Part shown: in pieces, positions 34,119 through 46,599 of the stretch | Position numbering within the stretch: position 1 is the stretch's first letter | Layout: every line of letters begins with the position of its first letter | From: Apricaphanius iberus | Lineage: Eukaryota; Chordata; Actinopteri; Cyprinodontiformes; Aphaniidae | Assembly (NCBI GenBank): GCA_028564705.1 | Contig: JAPXFQ010002669.1 | Location: 1,116,001-1,180,000 of the forward strand | Direction: 5' to 3' | DNA length: 64,000 nucleotides | Position numbers and translations under genes: made by a program | Notes under the pieces: model-generated | What the model saw: the letters and a program-made list of their open reading frames with translations, nothing else | Told to the model about the DNA's origin: nothing | The model's database searches: none

Positions 34119-36119
34119 GCTCGGTTCATACTGTGCGTTTTCCAGCCGTTGTAGACATATTTTCTGTTGTGAATTCAAAGGTCTGTGGCAGTGTACCATG
34201 ACAGGGTCTCCGACTGCTTATTGAGCTCTTCACAAACCAAATCTGGGCTCCGAAAATCATCAAACTGTGTCGGAAAATGTACGACTCCGGTATGCAATTG
34301 AACCCAGAGAGTGATGCAAGAAACCAGTTACCAGAGAGTACCGTGCGACATCAGCAGTGACAATCGAGACAACAGGAACATCTGGAGGGTTGGTAGAGGC
34401 ATATCTGAAAGGTTTTAAAAGCTGTTATTTCAGAACAGGTGGTGCAACAAAGTGGGTTTCCTTGTCCTTCCATTCGTACGAGCAATAAAGTGGAATGTTT
34501 TAGCCTAACATGAAAGAATTTCAAGAAGTTCAAGGAGCATGGATACTCCTGCTCGGTAATGTGTGGATTTGAAATATCTGACAGAAACGTCAGCTTTTTG
34601 TGGTAAACGGGAACCAGCACAGTCATACTGCTGTCTCTCTACAGGTTGCAAAGTCCAAAATGAATCCTTTTTTACGTCACACCACTGTCTACCAAGTAGT
34701 CCTTTCGTAATAATTGGCTGCGAGAGCAGTGTGAAGGCAGCATATTGCTGAGAGCAAGTGTCTTCCCAGAAGCTTGGCTTCACTTGGCTTAATTGAAGAA
34801 TCTGCAAAAGACAGTGTGGGGAGTGTGTGTGTATGAGTGTGTGAATGCATTGTTACAGTCTGCTCTGGTTTCTCATGTGATCCGCCTCGAACACGGAGAC
34901 TGTGACAGTTTTGGCAACACTTATGCGTGCGTGAGAAAGTGCGTCTGTGTACACACGTCCCTGCCCCTGAGATGTGTGTATATATAGTAACCGTGTTGCA
35001 CCTTCGCTTACGCACACGTTTGTATATTTGGACGACCATCTGGTCATGAGAGGCCTGCACCCGTGCGTGTTCATATGTGTCAGGAGGCAGTGAGTCAGAA
35101 GGTTTTGTAGGCTACAGTATTTCAGTCCTGCTGGTGATGGTGTGTGCAATCCTGACTTCTTATTCATGTTGAGTCAATTGCACCGTGAAGAAGCTGATAC
35201 GGCCGCTGAGTAGCTGCAGACTACAGACTGAGCTGCTCTCACACTCTGCCCCTGTTGATCAGAGACCTCAGCAAAGTGTTGAGACGGCGAGATGGGAGTT
35301 GAAGGGGAACGGAGAATAAATCCGTGGCAAAACGAGCATCCTTTTAATCATCAAAGTGAAAGATGGAGGGAGATAAAAGCGTGGAGGGAGTATAATAGAA
35401 AACAAAAGAGGCCCGCAAGTAGAGCAGATTAATCTGAACACCAGCAGACAGACAAGATGATCAATCAAACAAAACAAGGAGCATCAGCTTTATGACGCCT
35501 GCACTGAAATGCTGTAAGTCATGTGTAATAAAGGCAGGTTGTCTAAATAAAGCTCGCTGCCACGAGTGCACAAAAACAGACCCAACTGTGAAAAACTTCA
35601 AAAGCTACAGCTTTGCCCCCCCCCCCACCACCACCACCACAACCCTCCAAATTAAGATCAAAGCAGGCTATTTGTTTTTTATCTTAGACTTCATATTGTA
35701 TGTAACTTCATTTGCTTCTTTTTTGTAACATTTTTTGCCCAGCTTGACTTTAAAGTATTTTCTCGTCATTAAAATATAGCCTCACAGTGTTTTGTTAGAA
35801 TTTCATGCCTTTTATGCACTGAAAATGATTTTGGCACAGCCCTGCGGGAGGCTTTGTTCCCCTTGGTATCTGCAGCACTTTAAAAATGTGCATGAAGGGA
35901 ACTGTAACCACAGATGGTGCTTTATATGGGAAAATACAGCTAGATAGAGGTCAGTCTGGGTAAAAGTGGTCAAACTTGCTGTCTGCTACAGGAGCAGTAC
36001 AATCTAACTACATATGGGAAGGTGTTTCTCAGTCCTGACGAAACTTGACAGAGGTTGCTAGAGATTTCAGCTGTTTATGAAGAAGACAATAAGTGTTGCT
36101 CTTAGTGTCGCTAACGTTC
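34119..36119. other. Intron sequence, nothing recognised
   Basis: Includes a C-run followed by ACC repeats at 35618-35642 and GT-rich stretches near 34820-34980. No exon is supported. Confidence 0.5.
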
Positions 36120-36585
36120 TACAATGGGGGGGGGATATTTAGCTGCCACCAATTGTGAAAACATTTGCCACTTAAAAAGATGAGTGAGGTCTATAATTTT
36201 CATCATAGATGCATTTGAACTTTGAGGGACACAATGTAAAAAAAATCCAGAAAATAACATGATTTTTAAAGAATTTCTTTCGTTAATGGTGCAGAAAATA
36301 AGCATTTCGTCATCAACAAAAGTTTTGCTATTACTTTGAAATGTAACCTTGACTGGTATTAATAGAGGTCAAATGTTTTCTGTAGTTCATCTTCAGGTTT
36401 ACCCACATTGTAGCTGGTATTTTGGCCCATTCTTCCATGCAGATCTTCCCTAGAGCTGTAAGGTTTTGGGGCTGTCACTCAGCAACAGACTTTCAACTCC
36501 CTCCAGAGATTCTACATTTAATTTAATTAAAAGATTACGGTCTGGAGACTGTTTAGGCCACTCCAGAATATTGAAATGCTTTTAA

Positions 36586-37607
36586 AGTGGACCTGGCTTG
36601 AAATTAGAATTTTTTTGAGGTTTTTGATCATATCTTTTAGTCCCCCCAGCCTGCCTACGGCCCCTAAGGGGTTAAAATTACTGATTAGTCTTTCCTTTGT
36701 CCCGGGGTATGTCTGCCTACATAATAAAATTAGCACTCAGAAACGGGCTGTTTGGCAGTTCGGCATATGACGACACGTTTCGGCATATTACGTGTTGAGT
36801 TCCAGCCAATTACCCCATTCCCCGAACCACACCCTCCAAGTCCCTCCCTCCGCGGTGCAGAGAGCTACGGTAACAGCCAAACAACAAACCAACAGCATGG
36901 AGTCCAGACCGCATCCAAACTGCACTGTACCTGGGTGTACAAAAGAGAACATAAATCTTTTTGTCCTCCCCACTTCTGAGCCACTGAAAAGCTTCTGGAT
37001 AGATTTTATGTATGCAGGGAATGTGCCCCACCAACTGCCGAAGCGTGTGGTAGTTTGTGGCAAACATTTCTAGGACGACTGTTTTTCCAACTTGGGACAA
37101 TACAGCAGTGGATTCACAGATCGTCTTAAACTTCTACCAGGATTAATACCAACTCTCCATGAACCAGCAAATATTCCCGTACAAGTAAGCATGTTTCCTC
37201 AATAATGTCCTTCAGCTGTTAGTACACATTGTGGCATTGTTTGAGTTGTTCGCTTTTGAATTAGCTTCATAGCTAACGTTCAGAATCAGCTTCACAGCTA
37301 ATAACCCAGTTTATTTATGTAGCATTGGTGCCAGTATGCCATATTTGGGGAATAAAGATTATATATTATAATTGAACATTCAAAATATTGTTACAGACTC
37401 ATTGACCACAGAAGCGCTTAGCCTAGGCTCCGCCCTCCAAAACCCGGTCATTCTGTGCTAATGCTCACAGAAGGGCTACCTCATCACACCTGCAGTTCTA
37501 CAACAAGGCTGAATTACGGCAAGCGATCCTTTGATATAGTATTAAGGTACTTAGAGTGTGGCTAAAAAGGGCCCAAACGTTGCAGGGAATTTCATGCCAG
37601 TTCTACT
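36586..37607 (+). mobile_element. Kolobok-like DNA transposon (TTAA target, THAP exon), inserted in Tc1
   Basis: The termini are inverted repeats: left AGTGGACCTGGCTTGAAATT and right (reverse complement) AGTAGAACTGGCATGAAATT, 17 of 20 identical. The flanks are TTAA at 36582-36585 and 37608-37611. Removing the element and one TTAA restores the Tc1 sequence. TTAA targets are used by piggyBac and Kolobok elements. A THAP-domain exon inside favours Kolobok, some of whose transposases carry THAP domains. At 1,022 bp it lacks the catalytic part, so it is a deletion derivative. Confidence 0.85.
36897..37184 (+). pseudogene. THAP zinc-finger domain exon, interrupted by a stop
   Basis: From the ATG at 36897: Cys9-x4-Cys14, conserved Trp34, Cys54-x2-His57, the C2CH zinc pattern of THAP DNA-binding domains, with a Pro in the PLP-like position (LPTSEP, residues 24-29). 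A TAG at 37071-37073 follows GKHF, where the frame otherwise continues (DDCFSNLG, then KLLPGLIPTL) to a good splice donor CAA|GTAAGC at 37185. The exon therefore looks like the first coding exon of a THAP-containing transposase. The spliced remainder is not in the element. Confidence 0.8.
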
Positions 37608-37823
37608 TTAACGCAGTCACTCCTTCATTGATAGGGTGGTGTGTCTGGGATCATTGTCAAGCTTCCAGCCACGTTTCATCTTCAGTGCTCTCACTGATGG
37701 ACGTTTTTTGCCCAAAATCTCACAATACATGGCTCCACCCATGCTTTCCTTTGTATGACTCAGTCCTCCTGTCCCCTTTGCAGAAAAGCAGCCTCAAAGC
37801 TTAATGTTTCCACTCCCATGCTT

Positions 37824-37857
37824 CCATACCGACATGCTCCCATGCATGTCGGTATGG
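37824..37857. repeat. Perfect 13-bp hairpin inside the Tc1 relic
   Basis: CCATACCGACATG (37824-37836) and CATGTCGGTATGG (37845-37857) are exact reverse complements with an 8-nt loop. Confidence 0.9.
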
Positions 37858-38292
37858 TGTTCCTAGGATGCAACTCAGCATTCTTCCTTCTCCAAACATG
37901 ACAAGTGGCATTTATACCGACCATTTAACATTCTCCCAATCCTCCTCTGGATCATCCAGATGGTCTGTGGAAAATTTTAGGGAAGCCTGGACTTGGGTCG
38001 GCTTAAGCAGGGGGAACTTTCAAGTAATCTTGTATTTATACCATTTTCTAATAAGCGCTCAGACAGTTGTCGGAATCCTTGCTAGTTTGTATTTGTTAAA
38101 TACATATTTTCTCACCATTAAAAAAATGCATTCTTTGAAAATCATTGCATCTGATTTCCTGTTGGGGGTTTTTTTCATTATTTCTCCATATGTGAATTGT
38201 ACATATGATGTAAATGAATGATCTCTGTTATGCTTTTAAGTAGGTCAACTTGAACAATAACTGGCTGCCAAAAAATATTTTGCCTCACTGTA

Positions 38293-40090
38293 CTATCTGG
38301 ACATACATTGTCAGATATTCTTGTTTGAACTGGATGTTCCATTTGGTACTCATCAACACTGACTAGGCTTTAATGCCGTTGCTTAAGACCAATGTGTTTA
38401 ACTTTAGGGATGGCCTGTTAAAGGTGATGTGCTGGGCCAGTTTTTTAGCTCACAAAGCATTTTGCAAGGAAGTCAAATTTTGGTATCTTCAACATGTTTG
38501 CTCTTTCCCCAATATAGCCAATGACAAAGGCCTGGGCTCATTGCTGGAGCATGTATTAGGTCGAAAATTTACATTTTTATATTTTTATTAGTGCTTAAAC
38601 TTATTTATAGACCCTTTGAACAGCACTCTGTGCCAAAAGCTTGGGGTATAGTTTATAATGCAACCCTGACTTACACCTCTCCTCAACTTTCTCTCTTCTC
38701 TCTTGCTCACTCTTCTGCTGTGTTTTTTTTCATGATGTTGTCTAGTCTGTAACAATCCCCTGAGGGCTTCAGAAGAGCTGCATTTAAATTACACAGAGCT
38801 GTATTTTATTTTCTAATCAAGTGATTTCAGTAGGCTACATCACTACATGTTTAGGGGCATCAAAGCAAAGGGATATGAATATTTTTGAACCCACCCACAC
38901 TTCAAACTATATATAGATGCAGCTTAAATGCAAAACATTTACTGCAGGTCTAAAATTTGAGCTTAAGGATACCGTCCATCGCTGTGTCAGATGACTACAC
39001 ACGCTGACATTATGAGCTTAATAATACATCTGCGTGCAAACGTTACATCAAATCTCACCCATAGATGTTGGTATATAGAATACCTGTTTGCCAAAAGAAA
39101 ATAAGAGAACGAGCTGCAAAATTATTCGAGTTTACTCCGTTTTGCTTTCTGAGTTACAACTCTGTTTCTCTAACGGTCCCCACGGATGCTGACTGTAATA
39201 CTTCAATCATGAAAAGCTACAAACCAGCTCCTTCCTGCTCCCGGGACTCATTTCCTGGATCTTTGTATGTCTTGATTGGAGCCAGAGAGGATCAATCCCA
39301 CTCTGAGAGAGTGACATGAGCACTAAAGCACATTTATAAGACATCTTTAACATTATACTCATCCTTAGTGCTAGTATTAATATGCCAGATCCTATGCATA
39401 ATTCAAATTTTAATAGCAGGTATCCTCTGCATGGTAGCTTTCGAATCTGAGAAGTTGCAGGAACGACATACATCTACCTCCCATCCGTGACTAATAATCT
39501 CCCAGTGGAACACGTGAGGTGATTTTAATAATGGCAACGCTGAGAAAGAAGTGACTTTTCAGCCGACAGCGACTCGAGAGTCGTTATGATATGAATGGAG
39601 AAAGTGTGAAAGCAAAGGCAGGGAGGGATGGAGTGAGCTGATGTCGGACGTTTTACTGAGATTGTCTTCTGAACAATCTCCTCAGGGAAATCTGCCTGAA
39701 GCGAGGAGATATTACAGCCCGCTTTCTTCTTTTCTGCAATCTGACAGTGACAAGGTGAGGCCGAGCTCAGAATGATCACAGTCACCCATCAAGGGTGCTC
39801 GGGGTTATGAGGTCTCCGCAAGGGACTGTTAAATAAAAGCTTAATGAGCTAAAGAGTCACATAATGTCAGATATTTAACCTGCCACCAAATGCAGCCTCA
39901 GTTTGCTGCATCTAAACACCACAGTGACTGGAGACCATTGACTTTAGCTGAAAATAGTGCAAATTTATAAAAAACATTTAACTGTATCACATTTTGTCAC
40001 ATTATATGCATAATTTCATGGGCTCTGAAACAACACGTCTTAAATAACAGTATTTTTTATGCTTAAAAAACCCAGAAAAGTGTGGAATGC

Positions 40091-40148
<58 letters not shown>

Positions 40149-40184
40149 TCCTTTTACTAAGATACCCTTAAATAAAATTCTGTC
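38293..40184. other. Intron sequence with (AT)n microsatellite
   Basis: A (TA)n run of about 25 units at 40091-40143. The stretch 39480-39860 is balanced in composition and could be a conserved element, by inference only. No exon is recognised. Confidence 0.5.
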
Positions 40185-40910
40185 CTCCTTCAGGGAGTTT
40201 TGAGTACAGCTGTTCTATGAAGGCCTTAAAGAGGCCAGTGGTCACTCTGGAGGAGCTGCAGCAATCCAGTTTAACTGAATTTAGTTCATTCCGGGTTACT
40301 TTCAAAGCTACTGTTCATAACAAACTTTTACTTGTGCAAAAAGAAAATTTGGTCTTTTATATAGGATCATCAAGAGAATAGCCAACAGCTAGAAGCTGCT
40401 TTGATCAGATGAGACAAAAGTGTCATGGTGCTGAAGACCATCCACACTGTGACACATAATAGTGGCAGCATCATGCTGTATATATTTATTTCTTAAGTAG
40501 AGACAGGAGGAAGCTAGTAAGAGTTCATAAGGAGATGGAAGAAGCTAAATTAAAAAGGCCAATCCTGGATGAAAACTTGTCAGGATCTGCCACAACACCT
40601 GAGACTGGGGTGGAGGTTCATCTTCCAGCAGACCCACAAGCCAAAACGTAAAGTCAGTGTTGCAATGTAACAGATTAGATCAGAACTTTTTAATGTGTTA
40701 GAATCCAAAACTCAACTGAAAAAGGTGCTGCAAGACCTAAAAGTTGATGTCCACAGATGCTCCTTATAAAATATGACTGATCTTGAGCTATTTTGCAGTG
40801 AAACAGGCAAAAAAAGTTGGTCTATGAATGAAAAAGGCAAATATAATCCCAACCCAAATAGACATCCAGCAGTAATTGCAATAAAAGGTGGGACTATCAC
40901 TACAATAAAA
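40185..40910 (+). mobile_element. Tc1-like transposon relic
   Basis: Landmarks in order: CTGCTTTGATCAGATGAGAC ('WSDE' region), ATAGTGGCAGCATCATGCTG ('GGSIML'), CCAATCCTGGATGAAAACTT, ACCTGAGACTGGGGTGGAGG, TCATCTTCCAGCAGACCCAC ('FQQD'), CTTGAGCTATTTTGCAGTGA and TGCAATAAAAGGTGGGACTA. This is the catalytic and C-terminal part of a fish Tc1 transposase read on the + strand, with many indels. The terminal inverted repeats are not clear. Confidence 0.85.
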
Positions 40911-43084
40911 GAAACGGTTTGTAATTGTCTAGTTAAAACTTGATCAAATAAAGAATATTTCAATCATTATGGATATTTCTGTGAGGCAAAATATAGATAC
41001 ATCATCAGTCAACTAAACTGTGATGTTGAGCATCTATGGAAACCAATTTGAACTTTATAAGCAAGTGATGAAAAGCGTGCAGAAACCTTAAGCTGTTTGT
41101 TCTATTTTAGTAACTCTAAATTTACTGCTTTATGTGAAGCAAAGCTGCACAGACTATTTTAAATGCACTTCAAGCCCTGATGAGCAGTTTTAGGGCTTCA
41201 GTGCACATCAAACAAAGTCTTAGTCAGATCATGTAAGAGTGTCTGAAAACCCTGCCCTTCATCAGGGCACTTCGAGCGGGCTTGCATCATTACATTTTCC
41301 ATTTTTTTTATATAAAGAAATGTTTTATCAGAGGTTTGAATTCCCAAAACTAAAAAAAAAGTAAGAAAGCACTCGGAGAACATCTCATTATTACTAAAAC
41401 CAGCGAGAATGCCTTCAAAAACGTCCTTCCTGGTTGATAATCAATACCCTAATCTGTAAAAAAAAAAATGTTTTTTACGTATTTGAGCTAGTAAGATTTG
41501 GGGCTGTGAAAAGTTGTCCTGGTAGACATGTTTTACTTTAAATCAACTTGAGCAGTTACAGTTTTGCATAATTGCAAGTTATCTGTAACAATAATGTTGC
41601 TGAGCCAAAATAATTTGGGTTTTCAGCCACAGAGGATGCATCGTGTTCCAGCAGTTTCTCTGTTTCTGTTCCACAGAAATCCACAAGAGAACAAAAGATG
41701 TGTCAGGCAGCCAAAAATACGTTGAGTAAGAAAAGGCAGACAAACACTAAGGCTGAGTCTCAAAGGGAAAGAGAGTCAGAGAGAGAACGTGATTACTAGG
41801 CACACAAGAAAATAATGTGAAATGTTCTACTGTAAATAATAGGTTGAATTTGTTATTTGCTGATTAATGCAGGCTGTGAAAAATGATAAGGTTGGTTATA
41901 AATAGGAACAGCCTGATCCAATCCCAGGTATTGAGCTTGGGCTCATGGAAATTCAGCTTCTGATATCTGTCCAGGTATCTGACGTTTGTCAGCTTGAGTA
42001 AAGGAAGAATAGGAGAGACTGGAGCATCCGGGAAGTCACTGGTGATGGAGTCGTAACACAGATGAAATGTAGTATGTTATTTTGCTGCACCTTTACGGTA
42101 GATCTTTTTCAAGCATACAGTAAATAGCTTAGCGTAACAGAAGTTTCAACATTACTTGAAGATGGAGGCATAAGCTCCCTACTAACAAAAATATTTTATC
42201 AACTTGTTATTAAAAAAAGAACAATTGTAAAAGATATCCGATGGGGATCCTTTCCCTGACAAGACCCAACTCCCAATCCCTGTTGTAGATCTAAACCCAA
42301 CAAGACCGGATGCCACAACTTTAACATCCACATTCTTTTCAAAATCATAGCAAGGTCTGTTGTTCATAGCATTCAAAACAGTATTTTTAGCATTCCGTTG
42401 AATCCAGATATTGCAGCCTTACAATGATGTTCACAGTGAAAGACTGTATTATCTGCTTGGAGGGAGAGCTGCACAGAGTAAAGCTGAAACACTAGCCATT
42501 CAATTTGATGACGTTCAATACAAAGAGATAAGATCATAAAATGGGAGAATTCCTTTCATTTTAGGTTCAGTCTGCACATGGATAATTGGACCTGCAATGC
42601 ATAATGTCCTGAAGTGCTCAATGTGTAATATCGAAAAAAATGAATCATGCTAGCTGTCTTCTAGCATTTTAGATAACTGTGAAAACATCGTGAGTAGGAG
42701 CAAGACCTAAGTGTACTGACGGCTGTACCTGTGCATAGTCAAATATAGCTTCAAATAGGTTGTTATGCAGAAGCCGCAGTTGGGGCAAAACGGCTGACAC
42801 TGTCAAGAAAAATGAATACTGCACATTACTGAAAGCTGTTCCGTGACAGGATTTAAATAAGGTCACTGAGGGTTGGTGCTTATCTCTACTACTCACTGAG
42901 CAAGAGGAGGGCCACACCCTAGATAAATCGTCTGTCGCCTTTTACACTTTCATTCCTAATTTCGAATCCAAGTTTAGAGAAACCAGTTAACCTAGTGGGC
43001 ATATTTTTGGACTGTGGGTTAACGCCAGAATACCTTTTTGCTCTGACTGACTGACTGACTGCCTAGTTTAATATAATCTATCTC

Positions 43085-43215
43085 AGCAGTCTGCAAATCC
43101 AGCCCTCGAGAGTGACTATCCTGCAAAAATTGGAGACATCCCTACTCCAGCACACCTGAATCAAAAGGCTGAATTACCTCCTTGTCATGTCAGGAAGCTT
43201 CGATAAGGCCTGGAG
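43085..43215 (+). repeat. MITE-like fragment of a common fish repeat
   Basis: Contains AAATCCAGCCCTCGAGAG, TGTCCTGC-like and CTACTCCAGCACACCTGAAT followed by GAATTACCTCCTTGTCATGT. This resembles half of a palindromic fish MITE ('CTGATTCAAATGA', 'CAGGTGTGTTGGAGCAGGGA'). Its partner arm is absent. Confidence 0.5.
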
Positions 43216-45286
43216 TCTCATTTCTAATATTTTCAGTAGAATCCTTACTACAACCTTTCTTAAGATCAGCAAAAATAATTTACTTACACAAAACAATTTC
43301 ATGTGCTATAAAACATTGAGTATGTACAGCTGCATGCAGTTTTCCACCCTCCACTTTATTAATCACTCTACATAGAAATGTATTCAGTTGTTTTTGGCAA
43401 TATTCCGCCTCCTAAACACCCAATTTCTGTCATAAATCGTCAGTGCAGACTGCCTTTTTTTCAGTGCAAAGTGTCCAAAGAGCATTCTACATAGACTTAA
43501 ATCGGCTATATGGAGTGTTTCATGGGTAACCATGTCAACTGAGAGGCAGAACAAGTACAATTCCACTGTTACTGAAATCAGTGTGTTTAAGGGTGACGTG
43601 GAGGTACGAAAAAAATGTTTTCTTTCAATCAGTCAGTCAATCAATAAATCAATCATTATCTAGCCAGCCAAAAGGTAATCAAAGAGTTAACAATAATACA
43701 ATGTGTAAAAAGACAGGAGAACACTGTGCAGCATTTTGGAGGAGTGCCACCACAGTATTTATATTTCAATCCATCACAATTATGCACCAATAAGTGCAAT
43801 TGCTATATAATCTGAAGAGGTGCATATGAACATACTGCGATATAGTTCTTACATGCAAAATATTTTCATTCAGCTCCTCATTTTTATTCTGTTTGTTCTC
43901 TGTGTGTGTGTGTGGGTGGGTGGGTGTGTGTGTGCGTGCGTGTGCATGTGTGAGGATCTACAAGTCTAAAACTTTGTCTTGAATTCACAATTTTGCCGTT
44001 TCACTGGCTGCGCTGACAGCGTCCTCCGTGTCCAAGGTCAGTTTTTCCCATCACATTTTTTTTAATGAAAATCAAACTTAGCATAGAAAGTGACTTACAG
44101 AAATATTCAGATCCCGTTTTGTGCGTAAGCAAGCTTTTAGCTGAAATCCTTGGTCAATAACCGTCCGTTTGATTGAGGTGTGTTGGAATTTTCAAAAGCT
44201 GTAGGACAGTAGCACTTAAGGACAGGAGTTACAGACCACAGGATCTCATTAATGACTATCTTTTCAAAGTAGTCATTCTGATCCTGATTCTGATCATCCC
44301 AGGTTGAAGCCTTTGTTGAGTGTTGAAGCATTGGCCCTCTTGCTTAAGCCTAGTTTATACTTCTCCAACAGCAAATTTGTACGCAGACGTATCGACAGAA
44401 ATGGAGAAGCCAAACAGTTTCTCTGAGCTTTAATCACTTGCTTTATACTCAAGCCATGGTGCCCCATGAGCTCATCTATGTTACATTTAGATGGCTTAAA
44501 AGACTGTCACTAAAGCTGTTCTCAGATAGACGTTCTGGAATATTCGCGGACAACTCCATCCGATCTTTAACCATACATGTCTTTTCAAATACACCACTTT
44601 TTTTTTTTTTTTCCACCAGTGCTGCGGGTGTGCAGATGTCATTTGCCCAAACATAAAGGTCATCAATGTGTGCACTCATAGCTTTCCCTGTCACCCCACC
44701 TCACACACCCTTTTCCGGAACTCTACCTGACATTCTGAACATAAACACCGTACCAAGACAACTCATCTCTTGTTTCTAGGGCTTCAGACGTTTGCTTTTA
44801 GACTCAAAAGTAAAAGAAACGGAGTGTGGAAAATCACTGTTTTTTATGGTCTATGGTATAAGTCTTGTGGTCATTTTCTATCAAGCTCATCTTTGCGTCC
44901 CATTACTGGAGATCAATATGAGGGAGTGGGAGGTTAGACATGCATGTATTTATGGCTCCTGTTTAACCAGAAGCAGCACATAAATGGGAATATGACCCGG
45001 CTGAGTTAAGCTACATTGAATAATGTGTTGGTAGTAGTTAAGTGCAGAGTTCTTCATCACTGTTGATCCTCACGGGCTCCCTGAACCAACAGCCTGAGCT
45101 GTTTCACAGCCCATCAAAGAAAGCATCAGCTTATAATAGCAAGGGGCATATCTCTGCTGGCAGCTTAATACCCAAACACAGGCAGCCAGGACTGCAACCT
45201 ATCCACATCTGCAAGGGATATGACCCAAGAAGGGAATCTCTGCAGCCCTCTGCCATCGTACACAAAACAGTGTTACCTTCAATCTA

Positions 45287-45326
<40 letters not shown>

Positions 45327-46059
45327 AAGTTTGACTTGCGTGTAATGAATGACTCAGACACACAGGCTGTTGCTGTGTTTTGCTCATGATAACACACTGG
45401 CACTGCTTCAGGGGAAGGCAACCTGTTGAGCGCCGTCCAAAACAGGACGACACCTTTGCCGACCAATCAGACACCTGAAAGTGGCAATGGCTGGAGGGCC
45501 AATGGGTTTCCTTTTTTTAAATGTGCATTTATGGAAATTCTTACCAGTTGTGGCAATTAAGATTTGAGTTCAGATGCCAGGAGGCATGCTACTGCAAGAA
45601 AATGAGAACATTTAATCATGTATAACAGCCAAAGAAAATGAGAAGCCTGTTTGATACGTGCAATCGAAGTGATTGGAAGCATCAGATATTTTTTGTAAAT
45701 AAAGTCACATGTCTTCTTTTATTTATTTTGGACAAACTCCTGGAGATAGGAAATCTTTACTGAAAAAATCTGTTTGCGTAAGGGTGTAAAAACTTCTAAT
45801 GGCATATGAGCGAAAATGCTCAATTAAAGTGCTACAACATTTCTAAATTGCATTAAATCCATCTTAGGAAGCTTTATTTTGCAGGGCTGGAGAATGTGTC
45901 TCTATGTGTGACACTTTAATTTTGAAATTTTAAAAAGAAAATGTTTATTGAATCTTCATGTTATGTTGATAGTTGACTAATAGACTTCTTGTCAGGTATT
46001 ACAAAAGCACTCTACACAGTGGAAAGATGAAACGGTGAAGAAGTAACAGATAGACAGAG
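43216..46059. other. Intron sequence with TG microsatellites
   Basis: TG-rich run at 43902-43953 and a (GT)n run at 45289-45325. A T-run at 44599-44612. No gene is recognised. Confidence 0.5.
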
Positions 46060-46560
46060 TTAGGTGTTACAAAGTAACTAGTTACTGTAATGACTTTACC
46101 AGTTTTGTTAACTAATAGTCCAACGCGTTACTGCGGCGAACACTGTAATTACATTACAATGACTTTTGAAAATATGATGTCGTTAGTTAAATGACTGATA
46201 ATCTATTCTGCGCGGAGCCTAAACAAGCATTTCCTGCATGATGTTTTCCCGAATCACGTACAAAACACTGTTGTAAGATGGAGGAGGACAGTGATGGCAG
46301 CAGAGCTAAGGCTCTAACAAAAACATCCATAGATGCATTGATATATGGCTACTACTTTGAATTTGTTGCACGAAGGGACAAAAATGTCAGTCTGTAGAAA
46401 GTGTAAAGTTTAAACTTTGCCCTGTGAAAAAAAAAAAAAAACGGTAGCGAAAGTGACGATGGCATGGCACCGACACGCAACGGTAGCTCGATTTCCAGGA
46501 AGCCAATGTAACACTAACAACAAAGGCAGAATTAAAAAGACTTGTGGCAACCTTCATTGT
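46060..46560 (+). pseudogene. hAT transposon N-terminus with BED-like zinc finger, decayed
   Basis: Starts with GTTACAAAGTAACTAGTTAC and CCAACGCGTTACTGCGG, typical of fish hAT ends. The frame from ATG at 46278 reads EEDSDGSRAKALTK, then FEFVARRDKNVSL and, after stops, ELKRLVATF. This fits the 'F-F----D---V-C-C' start and 'LK-H' end of a hAT BED finger, with its cysteines mostly lost. The 3' part is missing; LINE sequence follows directly. Confidence 0.5.
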
Positions 46561-46599
46561 GGAGGATATATAGCGTTACATAGCGTATGGTAACTTGAT

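Larger units (their letters stand above)
36122..38290 (-). mobile_element. Tc1-like transposon with long inverted ends, split by a Kolobok-like insertion
   Basis: The left end CAATGGGG (TA at 36120-36121) and the right end CACTG (TA at 38291-38292) belong to roughly 200-bp inverted repeats: both ends carry versions of TAGCTGCCACCAATTGTG, CACTTAAAAAGATGAG, an A-run and a poly-A/TCCAGAAAATAACATG block. The transposase reads on the minus strand; its complement shows landmarks TTTTGGGGCTGTCACTCAG, GTGTCTGGGATCATTGTCA, CAGCCACGTTTCATCTTCA and GCTTAAGCAGGGGGAAC. Without the insertion it would be about 1.14 kb. Stops and indels show it is dead. Confidence 0.9.

Noticed and set aside
45199..45474. 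His-Thr repeat frame
   Set aside because: Produced by a (GT)n microsatellite read on the minus strand.
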